Positions 7,669-16,672 of a stretch of 64,000 nucleotides of DNA are shown one piece after another. Every line of letters begins with the position of its first letter. Position 1 is the first letter of the stretch. The notes beneath the pieces are model-generated. The model worked only from the letters and a program-made list of their open reading frames with translations, had not been told where the DNA came from and searched no databases. This stretch comes from Lachnospiraceae bacterium (lineage in GTDB: Bacteria; Bacillota; Clostridia; Lachnospirales; Lachnospiraceae), in the NCBI GenBank assembly GCA_017441825.1, contig JAFRVD010000084.1, positions 52,789 to 116,788 of the forward strand. Direction: 5' to 3'. The position numbers and the translations under genes were made by a program.

Positions 7669-8649
7669 ATGAGAAAGGTGATGACCGAAATGCTGGAGAA
7701 AAGGATCATAAAAGGGTTGTCTATTATATGCTGTATCTTGCTAGGGCTCTCGGCGTGGTTTGTGTATCCCATATATGCGGAAAGCCTGGATCCTCCAGCC
7801 GGAAAAGTGGGAAGTGCTGAAGCGAATATTTCCATGCTTGTGGAAGTGATCAACGAGCCGCAGAATCATACATATTATATGTTCTATGAAACTCATGAAG
7901 TTCATGATCGGGATGAAAGTGAGATTGCCTATATAAAAATCATAAGAGAAAATGTCGGAAATACAGCTGTAAAAGACGGCACACTTACCGTAACTGTAGA
8001 GAATCAGTCAGCTGATGACAGACTTGTGTTCAGCAGAGAGGAAAAGTTCCGTCTGGAACCGGGAAAAAGAACGGTTTTAGGGAATGCTTCGTCCAGTCCG
8101 GCAGCTGTCCGGTTTGAGCGGCAGGATGCTGAAGAAGAAAATGTTACAGTAGTGGTAAGATACGAAGCATATCTGGATGATCCTGACATCATAGAACCGT
8201 TGATCGTTGAAAAAGAGCTTCAATTGCCTGTCGGATATGGGCGAAGACCAGAAGAAGCAGCAGCTTCAGAAGAAGATGTAAAAACCGCTGATAACAGTCA
8301 TTTATGGCTGTACATTACCGGCGCAGTTTTTATTTCCGCAGTGATCATTGCCGTAATTCTGAAAAAAAAGAAGAACACAACAGAAAAAAATATTCGGGTT
8401 GCTGCGGTTACGGAGCGTCTCAGTGCTGTGCCTACGCACATCAGCAAGGCAGGTTCCGGAGGTCCCGGTTCTGCGGTGCTTGAAAACATCACGGTTACTT
8501 TTGTACGGGAAGATAATACCAGCTTTTCGTTGTTGTGTTCGACAGAAGATGCAAAGATGCTGGAAGAAGGGGTGATCGGTGATATCACATACTGCGGGAA
8601 TGAATTGATCTCGTTTGTGCGGTCGGCGAATAATCCACAGGACTTGTAA
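7669..8649 (+). CDS. Type I membrane protein with DUF2500-like C-terminus
   Basis: The predicted protein is 326 residues. A signal peptide or anchor (GLSIICCILLGLSAWFVYP) is followed by an external beta-rich domain of about 150 residues, a low-complexity EEAAASEED linker, and a membrane helix near 216-235. After KKKK comes a cytoplasmic tail whose end (SFSLLCSTEDAKMLEEG..GDITYCG) resembles the DUF2500 pattern. Three starts are possible (ATG 7669, 7681, 7690); the GAAAGGTG at 7674 fits 7690 best, so the true N-terminus may be 7 residues shorter. Function unknown; the context is the M56/BlaI module. Confidence 0.65.
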   Translation: MRKVMTEMLEKRIIKGLSIICCILLGLSAWFVYPIYAESLDPPAGKVGSAEANISMLVEVINEPQNHTYYMFYETHEVHDRDESEIAYIKIIRENVGNTAVKDGTLTVTVENQSADDRLVFSREEKFRLEPGKRTVLGNASSSPAAVRFERQDAEEENVTVVVRYEAYLDDPDIIEPLIVEKELQLPVGYGRRPEEAAASEEDVKTADNSHLWLYITGAVFISAVIIAVILKKKKNTTEKNIRVAAVTERLSAVPTHISKAGSGGPGSAVLENITVTFVREDNTSFSLLCSTEDAKMLEEGVIGDITYCGNELISFVRSANNPQDL

Positions 8650-8692
8650 AAAGTAGTAAAGAAAAAGGATTGGAGCCATACAATTTATAAAG

Positions 8693-8724
8693 TGAAAGCG
8701 CAGCCATTTTGACTGCGCTTTCAT
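8693..8724. terminator. Hairpin terminator after the DUF2500-like gene
   Basis: TGAAAGCGCAG (8693-8703) and CTGCGCTTTCA (8713-8723) pair perfectly over 11 bp with a 9-base loop. T-rich bases within the stem and just after it make it a plausible rho-independent terminator. Confidence 0.65.
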
Positions 8725-8771
8725 TAACATAGCGGATGTGTTACCAGAGGTTACCTGATAAGGATTAATAA

Positions 8772-8791
8772 TGCGTCCGAAGGGATTCGAA
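8772..8791 (-). other. Direct repeat of the tRNA-Arg 3' end (candidate distal att site)
   Basis: These 20 bases are identical, in the same orientation, to 23621-23640, the 3' end of the intact tRNA-Arg gene from the T-loop to the discriminator base. Flanking bases differ at once on both sides, and no other tRNA part is present here. This is the classical trace of an element integrated at a tRNA 3' end, with the displaced copy at the far end. The gap 8725-8940 holds nothing else recognisable. Confidence 0.7.
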
Positions 8792-8943
8792 GCAAATCCT
8801 TATCATGTGGAAAAGTTAGCAACATCTGACGAGACTAATTATTTTTATACGATTGGAATCCTGTGTTTATTTGGCATTGTAACTCACAGATAAATATGTG
8901 CAAATCATACAATCAAAGATAAACTTTTAGATTTGCTCAAAAC

Positions 8944-8988
8944 GCCGGGATCGAAGTGAGCGCTGAAGCGCCGCACTCCGTTCCCGGC
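8944..8988 (-). terminator. Long hairpin after the M56 copy-2 gene
   Basis: GCCGGGA (8944-8950) pairs with TCCCGGC (8982-8988). The inner sequence AGTGAGCGC / GCGCCGCACT pairs with small mismatches around a TGAA loop. On the minus strand it is followed by GTTTTG. It lies 35 bases past the stop of the minus-strand M56 gene at 9023. Confidence 0.6.
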
Positions 8989-9022
8989 ATCCGTCATCAG
9001 AATATAGGTATAATCAACGTGG

Positions 9023-10882
9023 TCAATTATCAGAACTGATCAGACAACTGATTGTTTTTGACGTACTTTTTCCGGCAGGATTCTGAGAAAAATACTGTAA
9101 GATAATTTTGCAGGGTTCTTTTCCAACCCTGCTCAGCACGGGGTTCTCTGAAATATTCAGACGAATACTTGTCTCTCCGGGTGGCAGTTCAATGATACTT
9201 TCCGGATAACAGACATTTTCAAAGTTTTGTGTTTCCCCAAAGATCAGATATACAAAACCTGTTTCCAAAGTACGCCCGGCTTCAAAGGAAGCATCCCGCG
9301 TACACAGGAGTTCCAGGCTATCTTCTGAATCATGATTTTCTTTGAGTTTCAGTGTCATTCCGAAAAGCAGCATTTCCTCACTGAGTGTCGGGCTGCATCT
9401 CTCCTCAATACAATTCCAGGCATCATCTTCTGTTTCATAAATGATTAATATCCCCAGCTTTTCTTCGAGATATGAATGCGTTTCAAGATCTATCTCCATA
9501 TCTAGGGAGATCACCTTTTCCGGCGCGATCCTGAGGGATGAGAGGGAAAGTGTTTTCATGTCATATGTATCGGATAAGTGCAGAGTTCCTTGAATATCGA
9601 CGAAGGTTCCGGAGTATAGTCCCTCGGTAAGGACGGTATAATTGTCTACAGAACAAGGGTCTAATACAAAGATACGCTCCTGTACCGGGAGTGTGGTATC
9701 TGGCAAATAAAAGAGCCTGTAGATTTTCTGCCTGACAATATCGACACCCCAGTAGAAGAATCCTTTGAATTCATTGGTTTCATTTTCCTCCGGGTTTTCC
9801 GTTCCTTGGATTTTATGTTCAGAATTAGAACTGCAGGCCACCGAAATGCTGGCTGCAGGATCAGATACCGGATCGCTTCTGACAGGGATTGTCATGAAAC
9901 AGACAATGATGACAAGGACAGCAAGACCGGCAAATAAATAAAGGGTCCTGTTGCTTTTTTTCTCGGAAAGCAGCACCTTAATTCGGGTTTTTACAGAAAG
10001 CTTCGCAAAAGCTGTCGGAAGAAAAAACTGTCCCGAATTAGATAGCTTAAGGAGGACAGAAGCGTAACCCTTCTTATAGGCAGCGTTCTGCCTGGAAGTG
10101 ACGTTTTCATCACAGGCAAATTCCAGATCCCTGGAATAACAGATGAATGCAGCCCACACGAATGGGTTGAACCAGTGAACTGATAGGATCAGATATGCCG
10201 CGATTTTCCCGATATGGTCTCTGTGTCTGATATGCATTTGCTCATGAGCGATTACGAATCGCTTCTCGGTTTCTGTCATTCCCGAAGGGAGAATAATTTT
10301 AGGAAAAAGAAGTCCCGTGACGAAGGCTGTCCGGACGGTACTGCATTCATAAACTCCACGGGAAACAGTGCGTGCCGTGTGGATCATGTTTCGAATACGC
10401 AGCGTACTGACAGCAAAATGCAGTATAAGAACACACGCACCGGTAATCCAGATTATAAATAGAAAGCTCCATATCGAAATTACCTTGCCGATTATGTTTC
10501 CACTTAAAGATTTTTTATCGGTACTGTATATTTGTGACAGACTGCTTTTACCTTGTATGGGATGTGCGGGATTCGTGGATGTTTCCATGGACAGATCTGC
10601 AAGACCGCTGTCATTATTTTCAGCGATCCCGGGCCTGCCTTCATCAGAAAAGTATCCTTCTACCTGAACATGTAACATCCAGTCCTCAGATACTTCCGGA
10701 ATCAGGCTGGTTGGAGAAGGTATCCCAAAGGGGATGACCAGCCGGATCGCTGCAAGGATCCATAGAGCTGTCATAAAACGTTTCGGCAGTTTCCTGAAAA
10801 TGACCCTGAAGAACAGAAGAACTGCGATCAGTAACGATGCCTCAAAGCTCATCTGAAGGACTTTGAGCAATATAACTGTCAT
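9023..10882 (-). CDS. M56 family membrane metallopeptidase (BlaR1-like sensor, copy 2)
   Basis: The 619-residue protein has N-terminal membrane helices, the zinc motif HEQMH at residues 213-217 followed by RHRDH and VHWFNPFVW, and a last helix near 314-334. After it comes an external region of about 280 residues with no visible penicillin-binding motifs (no SxxK/KTG), and unlike the sensor domain of copy 1. Its start overlaps the stop of the BlaI gene by 4 bases (ATGA), so the pair is translationally coupled. Expected role: signal-driven inactivation of that BlaI and induction of the divergent lipoprotein-ABC operon. The ligand is unknown. Confidence 0.8.
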   Translation of the reverse strand: MTVILLKVLQMSFEASLLIAVLLFFRVIFRKLPKRFMTALWILAAIRLVIPFGIPSPTSLIPEVSEDWMLHVQVEGYFSDEGRPGIAENNDSGLADLSMETSTNPAHPIQGKSSLSQIYSTDKKSLSGNIIGKVISIWSFLFIIWITGACVLILHFAVSTLRIRNMIHTARTVSRGVYECSTVRTAFVTGLLFPKIILPSGMTETEKRFVIAHEQMHIRHRDHIGKIAAYLILSVHWFNPFVWAAFICYSRDLEFACDENVTSRQNAAYKKGYASVLLKLSNSGQFFLPTAFAKLSVKTRIKVLLSEKKSNRTLYLFAGLAVLVIIVCFMTIPVRSDPVSDPAASISVACSSNSEHKIQGTENPEENETNEFKGFFYWGVDIVRQKIYRLFYLPDTTLPVQERIFVLDPCSVDNYTVLTEGLYSGTFVDIQGTLHLSDTYDMKTLSLSSLRIAPEKVISLDMEIDLETHSYLEEKLGILIIYETEDDAWNCIEERCSPTLSEEMLLFGMTLKLKENHDSEDSLELLCTRDASFEAGRTLETGFVYLIFGETQNFENVCYPESIIELPPGETSIRLNISENPVLSRVGKEPCKIILQYFSQNPAGKSTSKTISCLISSDN

Positions 10883-11253
10883 GAATTATTCTCCTCGTAA
10901 GCGTCTATGATTCTTTGTAATTCACGGACATCTTTCTCTGTTAGCGTCTGCCTGCTGCTGAATGCCGCGATGAAAGCAGGCAGGGAGCCTTCAAACTGAT
11001 CCGTAACGAACTGCTCGCTTTGAATAGCCTTGAATTCTTCTTTTGACATAAGAGAAGTCACAGTCCCGCGAACATTTTTGAAAATACCTTTCTCCTGAAG
11101 ACGGTGGAGTACCGTAAACGAAGTTGTTTTTTTCCAATCCAAAATCTCTTCGCTGATTTTAGAAAGATCAGAAGAAGTGATCGGTTCGTTCTCCCAGATT
11201 ATATCGGCAAATCTGCGTTCCAGATCCCCCATTTGCATATTTTTGGATTTCAT
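10879..11253 (-). CDS. blaI: BlaI/MecI/CopY family transcriptional repressor (copy 2)
   Basis: The 124-residue winged-helix repressor is about half identical by eye to copy 1 (shared WKKTTSFTVL.RLQEKGIF, GTV.SL.SK, GSLPAFI.AF). The start at 11253 has AGAGG upstream on the minus strand. Two TACATCATGTA palindromes in the divergent promoter region are the expected binding sites: one in its own promoter and one in that of the gene at 11366. Coupled to the M56 sensor by a 4-base overlap. Confidence 0.85.
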   Translation of the reverse strand: MKSKNMQMGDLERRFADIIWENEPITSSDLSKISEEILDWKKTTSFTVLHRLQEKGIFKNVRGTVTSLMSKEEFKAIQSEQFVTDQFEGSLPAFIAAFSSRQTLTEKDVRELQRIIDAYEENNS

Positions 11254-11265
11254 TAACTAAACCTC

Positions 11266-11336
11266 TTGACGTATTCTACATCATGTAGTATATTCCTTAT
11301 ATATTTATTTTACATCATGTAGAATATACGTGTCAA
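11266..11336. promoter_or_regulatory. Divergent promoters, each with one BlaI-type operator in the spacer
   Basis: Plus strand: -35 TTGACG (11266-11271), 17 bases, -10 TATATT (11289-11294), with operator CTACATCATGTAG at 11276-11288 filling the spacer. Minus strand: -35 TTGACA (11336-11331), 18 bases, -10 TAAAAT (11312-11307), with operator TACATCATGTAG at 11311-11322 in the spacer. One repressor could thus shut both the blaI-M56 operon and the lipoprotein-ABC operon. The two palindromes share an identical 12-base core. Confidence 0.75.
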
Positions 11337-11365
11337 CATAATTTATTTTTGGAAGGTCAAGAAAC

Positions 11366-12577
11366 ATGAACTCAAAGAAGATATTTCATTATTCATTCTT
11401 TATGATAATATTAGCAGCAGAGATAACATTTTTAGTTTCGTGCAGTGGCCCAGACAAGGGATCTGATCATAACAGTGACGATTCCTCAAATACTGCAAAG
11501 TCGATTGCCTGTTCCTTTGAAGAGACAGATAATGGTTTTTACTTTGTTCCTGCATATGACAGTGAATATCTGTATTATTATGATGATAATGCTCGCTCTG
11601 CTGTAAAAGTCTGTGGAAAAGCCAACTGTGTACATGATTCCGGAGATTGTGATGCCAGATTCGGAAACGCGATGTTCAGTTCGATCAGTGCATACACGCT
11701 GCAGTCGTATCATGGAAAAATCTATCTATGGAATTCGTCACATACGGACGGGCCGCATCTGTACAGCGCAGATTCTGACGGCAAGAATCATAAGGATCTG
11801 GGAGCGCTGAAAATTGATAACGCCCGTGGACAGGGCGGCGTTGAAGCATCGTTTATTTCAGACAATACTGCGTATGTAATTGCTGTTGCCGGGATCAGCA
11901 GTTTGGGATATCAGTATCATAGGGTTTATAAAAGAAGTATCGAAGCAGGTGCGGAAGCTCAGCTGATATTCGCTGATGAGGATGAACAGAGTGTAGAACA
12001 TCGCATAAACCAGCTGCGGGTGGACGATGGGCTTGTTTATTTTCAGGATATTGCATTTTACGATGGCCTGGACCGGCTGGAATCCCGGCTGTATCGGTAT
12101 GATCCTGTAAAAGATGAGCTCCGAAATATCCTTACACTTACCGACAAGCAGATCTATTATACGGTGAAGGATGGGATGATTTATTATTCTGCGTTTAACT
12201 ACGCAGAACAGTCTTATGAGGAAATCTGTTGTTATGATCCGGAAAACGATGAGAGCACTTCTTTCTGCAGCGCGGGGGGTCTCATCACCTGGGATGGGAA
12301 GAACTTTGTGATCGAGGAATTCGTCAATGAGGAGGAGTTGATGCCTTCTGCCGTGACGTTTGTTTCTCCGGATGGAGAGAAGGTTTGTGAAATAGCTTTC
12401 AGCCAACTGACCTACGATCCTTCGTTTTCCGGTATAAGTATGTCTGAGAGCTATGTTGTTACGAACACTTTTGATGATTCAGATAACGAGATCATCCGGA
12501 TCTTCAAAAAAGAAGATCTTTTGAAAGGGGATCTTCATTTCTCGGAGCTACGGTACAAAATGTCTTATGCAAACTGA
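11366..12577 (+). CDS. Lipoprotein with repeated beta-strand (DUF5050-like) domain
   Basis: The protein is 403 residues with a lipobox (FLVSC, Cys26). The body has repeated Y-x-Y/D-rich strands (DSEYLYYYDDN, DGLVYFQDIAFYDG, DGMIYYSAFNYAE) like the propeller-type lipoproteins of Clostridia labelled DUF5050, plus a Cys cluster (VCGKANCVHDSGDC) near residues 82-95. It is the first gene of the BlaI-controlled operon and overlaps the ABC ATPase by 11 bases, so it may be an external binding or sensing subunit of that exporter. Function inferred from position. Confidence 0.7.
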   Translation: MNSKKIFHYSFFMIILAAEITFLVSCSGPDKGSDHNSDDSSNTAKSIACSFEETDNGFYFVPAYDSEYLYYYDDNARSAVKVCGKANCVHDSGDCDARFGNAMFSSISAYTLQSYHGKIYLWNSSHTDGPHLYSADSDGKNHKDLGALKIDNARGQGGVEASFISDNTAYVIAVAGISSLGYQYHRVYKRSIEAGAEAQLIFADEDEQSVEHRINQLRVDDGLVYFQDIAFYDGLDRLESRLYRYDPVKDELRNILTLTDKQIYYTVKDGMIYYSAFNYAEQSYEEICCYDPENDESTSFCSAGGLITWDGKNFVIEEFVNEEELMPSAVTFVSPDGEKVCEIAFSQLTYDPSFSGISMSESYVVTNTFDDSDNEIIRIFKKEDLLKGDLHFSELRYKMSYAN

Positions 12578-13310
12578 ACGCCATACACTGACTCTTGAAA
12601 AGTTGTCTAAGTTTTATGGAGAGAAACAGGCACTGAACCGTGTCAGCTTCTCTTTTGATGATGGCCTTTACGGGATTCTGGGTCCGAACGGTGCAGGGAA
12701 ATCCACGATGATGAACCTGATCACGGATAACCTGAAGCCGACAGAAGGAAGAGTGCTCTATAATGGTAAAGAGATCATTACTTTAGGTAAAAGCTATCTG
12801 ACCAAACTGGGTTATATGCCCCAGCAGGAAGGCTTCTATGATGCGTTTTCCGGCAGGATGTTTTTATCCTATATGGCAGAAATGAAGGGGGTTCCGAGGA
12901 AACAGGCGAATGTACAGATCGAAGATATTCTGATGCGCGTGAACCTTCAGTCCGATGCTCATCGTAAGATCTCCGAATATTCCGGCGGCATGCAGAAGCG
13001 GCTGATGCTGGGACAGGCGCTGTTAGGGAATCCCGAGATCCTGCTTCTTGATGAACCGACAGCGGGCCTGGACCCGGTGGAACGGATCCGGCTGAGAAAT
13101 TATATCCATGAACTGTCATTGGATAGGATCATTCTCTTTACGACACATATCGTCAGTGATATCTGGGAGATCGCAGATCAGGTCCTGATGATGAAGGATG
13201 GCAGGATCGTAAAGTCAGGACCGATCCCCGGTATCCTCCGGGAGCTGCAGGAGGAAACCCTGGAACAGGCATATCTTGATGTAATGGGAGGCGGAATGGA
13301 AGATGGCTGA
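12567..13310 (+). CDS. ABC transporter ATP-binding protein
   Basis: The complete 247-residue ATPase has Walker A GPNGAGKST, Q-loop MPQQEGF, signature YSGGMQ, Walker B ILLLDEPTAGLD and H-loop TTHIVSD, typical of ABC-2 exporters of the CcmA/drug-resistance type. It overlaps the upstream lipoprotein by 11 bases and the downstream permease by 8, so translation is coupled. Paralogue of the truncated ATPase at 1-214. Expected to energise export, or removal, of a substrate by the permease at 13303. Confidence 0.9.
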   Translation: MQTERHTLTLEKLSKFYGEKQALNRVSFSFDDGLYGILGPNGAGKSTMMNLITDNLKPTEGRVLYNGKEIITLGKSYLTKLGYMPQQEGFYDAFSGRMFLSYMAEMKGVPRKQANVQIEDILMRVNLQSDAHRKISEYSGGMQKRLMLGQALLGNPEILLLDEPTAGLDPVERIRLRNYIHELSLDRIILFTTHIVSDIWEIADQVLMMKDGRIVKSGPIPGILRELQEETLEQAYLDVMGGGMEDG

Positions 13311-15603
13311 GATCCGAAGACTCCTCCTGAAGCCCGCGGCTTTTGCTTTACTGATCGCAGCGGCAGTGATCAGCCTCTTTTTCACGATCAGAAATGAACA
13401 TGCCAAGTGGGAAGGCTCTGCAGCCGTAATGGAAACGGACGCGATGATCCTTCGTACAGAATATATCCGCCAGATGGAAACGCTGAAAGAATTGGACCTC
13501 CATTCTGCAGCTGAACTCCTTGAAAAGGCCCAGGAAAAACAGTCCCAGGCTGTATCTTATGACTACAGCTATCAGGATTATGTACGGGAAGTGTATGTTA
13601 TGCCAAAGCTTCAGGCATGTCTTTCCTATCCGGAGTTTCTTGAAAAAATCAGGGAAAACGCGGAGATCTATCAGAAGATCAGTCTGTTTTCCAGAGAGAA
13701 TTATTATACCCTTCGGAATATCCGGAAAACGGATGCGGATTATCAGCGGGTATCCGGGGTACAGCCGGAATTGCAGGTATCTGATGCTATAGAAGACCTC
13801 CTCTCGAACCCGGTGTCTGACGTGCTGATCCTGGTTCTATGCCTATGCTTTACCTTTCTCATTCCCGTGGAACGAAGAAATCATTTATGGGAACTTCTCC
13901 ACACCACAGCAGCAGGACGGGGGAGGCTTTTTCTGCTGCGTCTTTCTTCCCTGATACCGGCCCTGCTTTTTTCTATGGCTGCAGTATATGGTCCTTCATT
14001 TCTTTATTTGGCATCCCTTTATGGCATGCCGGATCCCTCTGTATATGTTCAGTCCGTCAGTCTGTTCCGGGAGCTGTCATACCCAATATCTTTGGGGGCG
14101 TTTCTGATCTTTCTGATGATACTCCGCTGTATCAGTTTCCATGCGGTATCCCTCCTTTTTTGGGTAATACTGGAGAGTTTATCTTCGGCAGCTGTATCCA
14201 TGATGATTTCCGGCTTTGTATTCTTGCTGGAATATCTGTTTTATCGTCTGATCCCGATACAGAGCGCCTGCGCCATTCTGCGGATCGTGAATGTATTCTC
14301 CTGTCTGGACACAGTAAATATCTATGGCGGATATCTGAACCTAGATCTTCTGGGCTTTCCGGTATCAGCAGCTCTTTGTCATGTGGTATTCATAATATTA
14401 CTGATCCTGGGATCCATGGCAGGCCTTGCGGCTGTTTATCGCTTTAAACGGCCGAAGGAGAGAAACCGGATCCTGTTATCCCTGGAGGGCCTGATGTTCC
14501 GTACCAGGGACAGACTCTTCCGGCTGCTGCCAAGGCTCTCATTAGGCGTTTATAAAACTTTTTTCATCCAGCATGGTCTGCTGATCCTTTTATTGCTTTT
14601 AGCGGGGGTAACAAGGCTGCTCCCGGAGACCCGGGTTTACGTGGCAGGGGCAGAGTATCTTGCTTACATACGGGAAGAACAGCTTTCGGCACCCTTCAAT
14701 GATCCGAAGACGGTTTCTTTTTTCGGTGAAGAACAGGAAGAGATCCGGGAAGCAGTTCGTATGCATGAAGAACTATATCAACAGTATGAAGAGGGTATTC
14801 TGGATGAGCTGACATGGTTTATGGAGGAGAACAGGATCTCGGGTATCCATGTGCGTCAGGAAACACTGGATCTCTTGGAAAGAGAACGAAGCCGGCTGGA
14901 AAAACTATATGAGGAACGGGGTATATGCGGCTGGATATTGAACCCGCAGTGCTATAAACAACTGCTGGGAGAAGGGAAAGATTTATCCACACGATATCAG
15001 ATATACGCGGCAGCTGCCGTCCTTGCCATGTGCTTCCTGATGTCAGGAGCGTTTTCCTATGAGAAGAAATCCCGGGTACAGCCGATGCTGCATCTGACAA
15101 AAAAAGGCGGTCTGACGTTCTTTTTCAGAAAAGAGGTGTTAGCACTCTTATATGCGTTATTTACAGTGTTGGTGATCTATTTAACGGATCTTATCAGAGT
15201 GGGCGAACTGTACCCTATCCATGCCCTTGACGCTCCGGTACAGAGTCTGTCCTGGATGGAGGATGTCCGCATTTCCGTTACGATCAGAGACTATCTGATC
15301 CTGCTCACGGCATATCGTGTACTGATGATGTTTCTCATGGCACAGCCCGTGCTTTTGATCTCATCAAAGACCCGGGAACCACGGATTTCTTCACTTGCAG
15401 CTGTCGGGACTTTAGGGATCACATCATTTCTGCGTTTTATACATTCAAAGGAACTACAGTATATAAATATGGCATATATCCTGGAAGGAAGGGAACTAAT
15501 GCATCGGATCTCCGCAGGAAACATCTCAGAGATGCTGATTCTCTGCGGATGGGTATTGACATTTGTGGGGCTGGCTTTCTGGTGTCAAGGCGCAAATACT
15601 TAG
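13303..15603 (+). CDS. ABC-2 type transporter permease, large paralogue B
   Basis: The 766-residue membrane protein has the same plan as the permease at 218-2617: N-terminal helix, external alpha-helical segment, a block of six or so helices around residues 175-385, a second external segment (about 440-560), and C-terminal helices. Shared landmarks include the LDAPVQSLSW motif. The external helical segments are the likely substrate or partner contact. Last gene of the BlaI-controlled operon. Confidence 0.8.
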   Translation: MAEIRRLLLKPAAFALLIAAAVISLFFTIRNEHAKWEGSAAVMETDAMILRTEYIRQMETLKELDLHSAAELLEKAQEKQSQAVSYDYSYQDYVREVYVMPKLQACLSYPEFLEKIRENAEIYQKISLFSRENYYTLRNIRKTDADYQRVSGVQPELQVSDAIEDLLSNPVSDVLILVLCLCFTFLIPVERRNHLWELLHTTAAGRGRLFLLRLSSLIPALLFSMAAVYGPSFLYLASLYGMPDPSVYVQSVSLFRELSYPISLGAFLIFLMILRCISFHAVSLLFWVILESLSSAAVSMMISGFVFLLEYLFYRLIPIQSACAILRIVNVFSCLDTVNIYGGYLNLDLLGFPVSAALCHVVFIILLILGSMAGLAAVYRFKRPKERNRILLSLEGLMFRTRDRLFRLLPRLSLGVYKTFFIQHGLLILLLLLAGVTRLLPETRVYVAGAEYLAYIREEQLSAPFNDPKTVSFFGEEQEEIREAVRMHEELYQQYEEGILDELTWFMEENRISGIHVRQETLDLLERERSRLEKLYEERGICGWILNPQCYKQLLGEGKDLSTRYQIYAAAAVLAMCFLMSGAFSYEKKSRVQPMLHLTKKGGLTFFFRKEVLALLYALFTVLVIYLTDLIRVGELYPIHALDAPVQSLSWMEDVRISVTIRDYLILLTAYRVLMMFLMAQPVLLISSKTREPRISSLAAVGTLGITSFLRFIHSKELQYINMAYILEGRELMHRISAGNISEMLILCGWVLTFVGLAFWCQGANT

Positions 15604-15656
15604 TAAAAATACAAAGCGGCTGATTCTATTATATAACAAGAATACGAGGTAAAGCT

Positions 15657-16505
15657 ATGACAGGATTATCGCGTAAAATGGAGCATGCATGTTCTGGCAT
15701 GCATATTATAATTATTACTTTTTTATGTGTTTTTCTTTTTGGGTGTGTAACTGTCACACCATCGACGGGAGACTACAAATCAGAAGAATCTGGGACAAAC
15801 AGCCCAGGTGCAAACGAGATGCAAACAGACTGGAAGGAAATCTATGAGCAGGTCATATCCGAGTATCGCGCGGTTGGAGAAGCCGTTCGTTCACTGGAAT
15901 TCATGCCGGTTTCACTCTCGCACAGCAAAGAATATCTGGCAGAGCATTTCCCGGGGTTTACGGATGCTGGGATTCCTTGGTTTTTGAATACGTTGGCACA
16001 TGACAAAAAGTATTACTGGCAATATGCAGAAGATCCGGAAGACCTTGGCTGGGTGGGGGTTTTTAGCGCTTTATATGACGTCAATAAAGATGGTTTGCCG
16101 GAACTGATTATTTCATGTCAGGGACAGTTTCCCTATGATAATATAGAGGATGGCTCTTTTGCGGTTACCTTTATGCGGCAGGTTTACACGATCAGAGAGG
16201 GAAAAGCGGTTCCGTTGTTTGATGATACGCTGGGGCTTAATGAGTATGTAATCTTTGTGCATGAGAACAGTCTGTTCTTTGAGGAGAGCTACCTTGAGAA
16301 AATGGAGCTTTACACCACAGAGTATGAGTTGAGCAGAAACGGAGAACTCGTAATTGTCGATCAGTATGTATATGATGCGCATTATGATAAAAATCCGGAT
16401 CAATTAGCTGTTTCTGATAAGAGAAGTGTAAACGTTTCAGAACTTTCAAGGGAATTATACGAACAGTCAGTTGAACTGGACTGGAAAGAGATTATTAAAA
16501 TCTGA
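15657..16505 (+). CDS. Putative lipoprotein, unknown function
   Basis: The protein is 282 residues with a lipobox (LFGC, Cys30) after a hydrophobic stretch; GAGG precedes ATG 15657. The mature part is acidic and contains an EF-hand-like YDVNKDGLPELII segment near residue 141, common in clostridial surface lipoproteins that carry a calcium-loop-like motif. No enzyme motif recognised. It follows the ABC operon by 53 bases without an obvious terminator, so it may be co-transcribed. Confidence 0.6.
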   Translation: MTGLSRKMEHACSGMHIIIITFLCVFLFGCVTVTPSTGDYKSEESGTNSPGANEMQTDWKEIYEQVISEYRAVGEAVRSLEFMPVSLSHSKEYLAEHFPGFTDAGIPWFLNTLAHDKKYYWQYAEDPEDLGWVGVFSALYDVNKDGLPELIISCQGQFPYDNIEDGSFAVTFMRQVYTIREGKAVPLFDDTLGLNEYVIFVHENSLFFEESYLEKMELYTTEYELSRNGELVIVDQYVYDAHYDKNPDQLAVSDKRSVNVSELSRELYEQSVELDWKEIIKI

Positions 16506-16610
16506 AATTAAAGTTGATTTCAAATGATTTAGATTATATGTTGGAAGATTACTTTTTGTTTTCTGTATAGCCAGATTGTCAAGGTGATGTATTAAGGTCT
16601 TAGCATAGCG

Positions 16611-16655
16611 CTGGCCATATATAAGATCATTTTAACTGTATCTGTATATGGCCAG
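16611..16655. promoter_or_regulatory. Inverted repeat in the leader of the YD-repeat lipoprotein
   Basis: CTGGCCATATA (16611-16621) and TATATGGCCAG (16645-16655) are perfect 11-base arms 23 bases apart, ending 7 bases before the AGGAG ribosome site of the next gene. It could be an mRNA hairpin or a protein-binding site. Nothing else is seen in 16506-16610. Confidence 0.4.
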
Positions 16656-16672
16656 TGTTTACAGGAGTTTAT

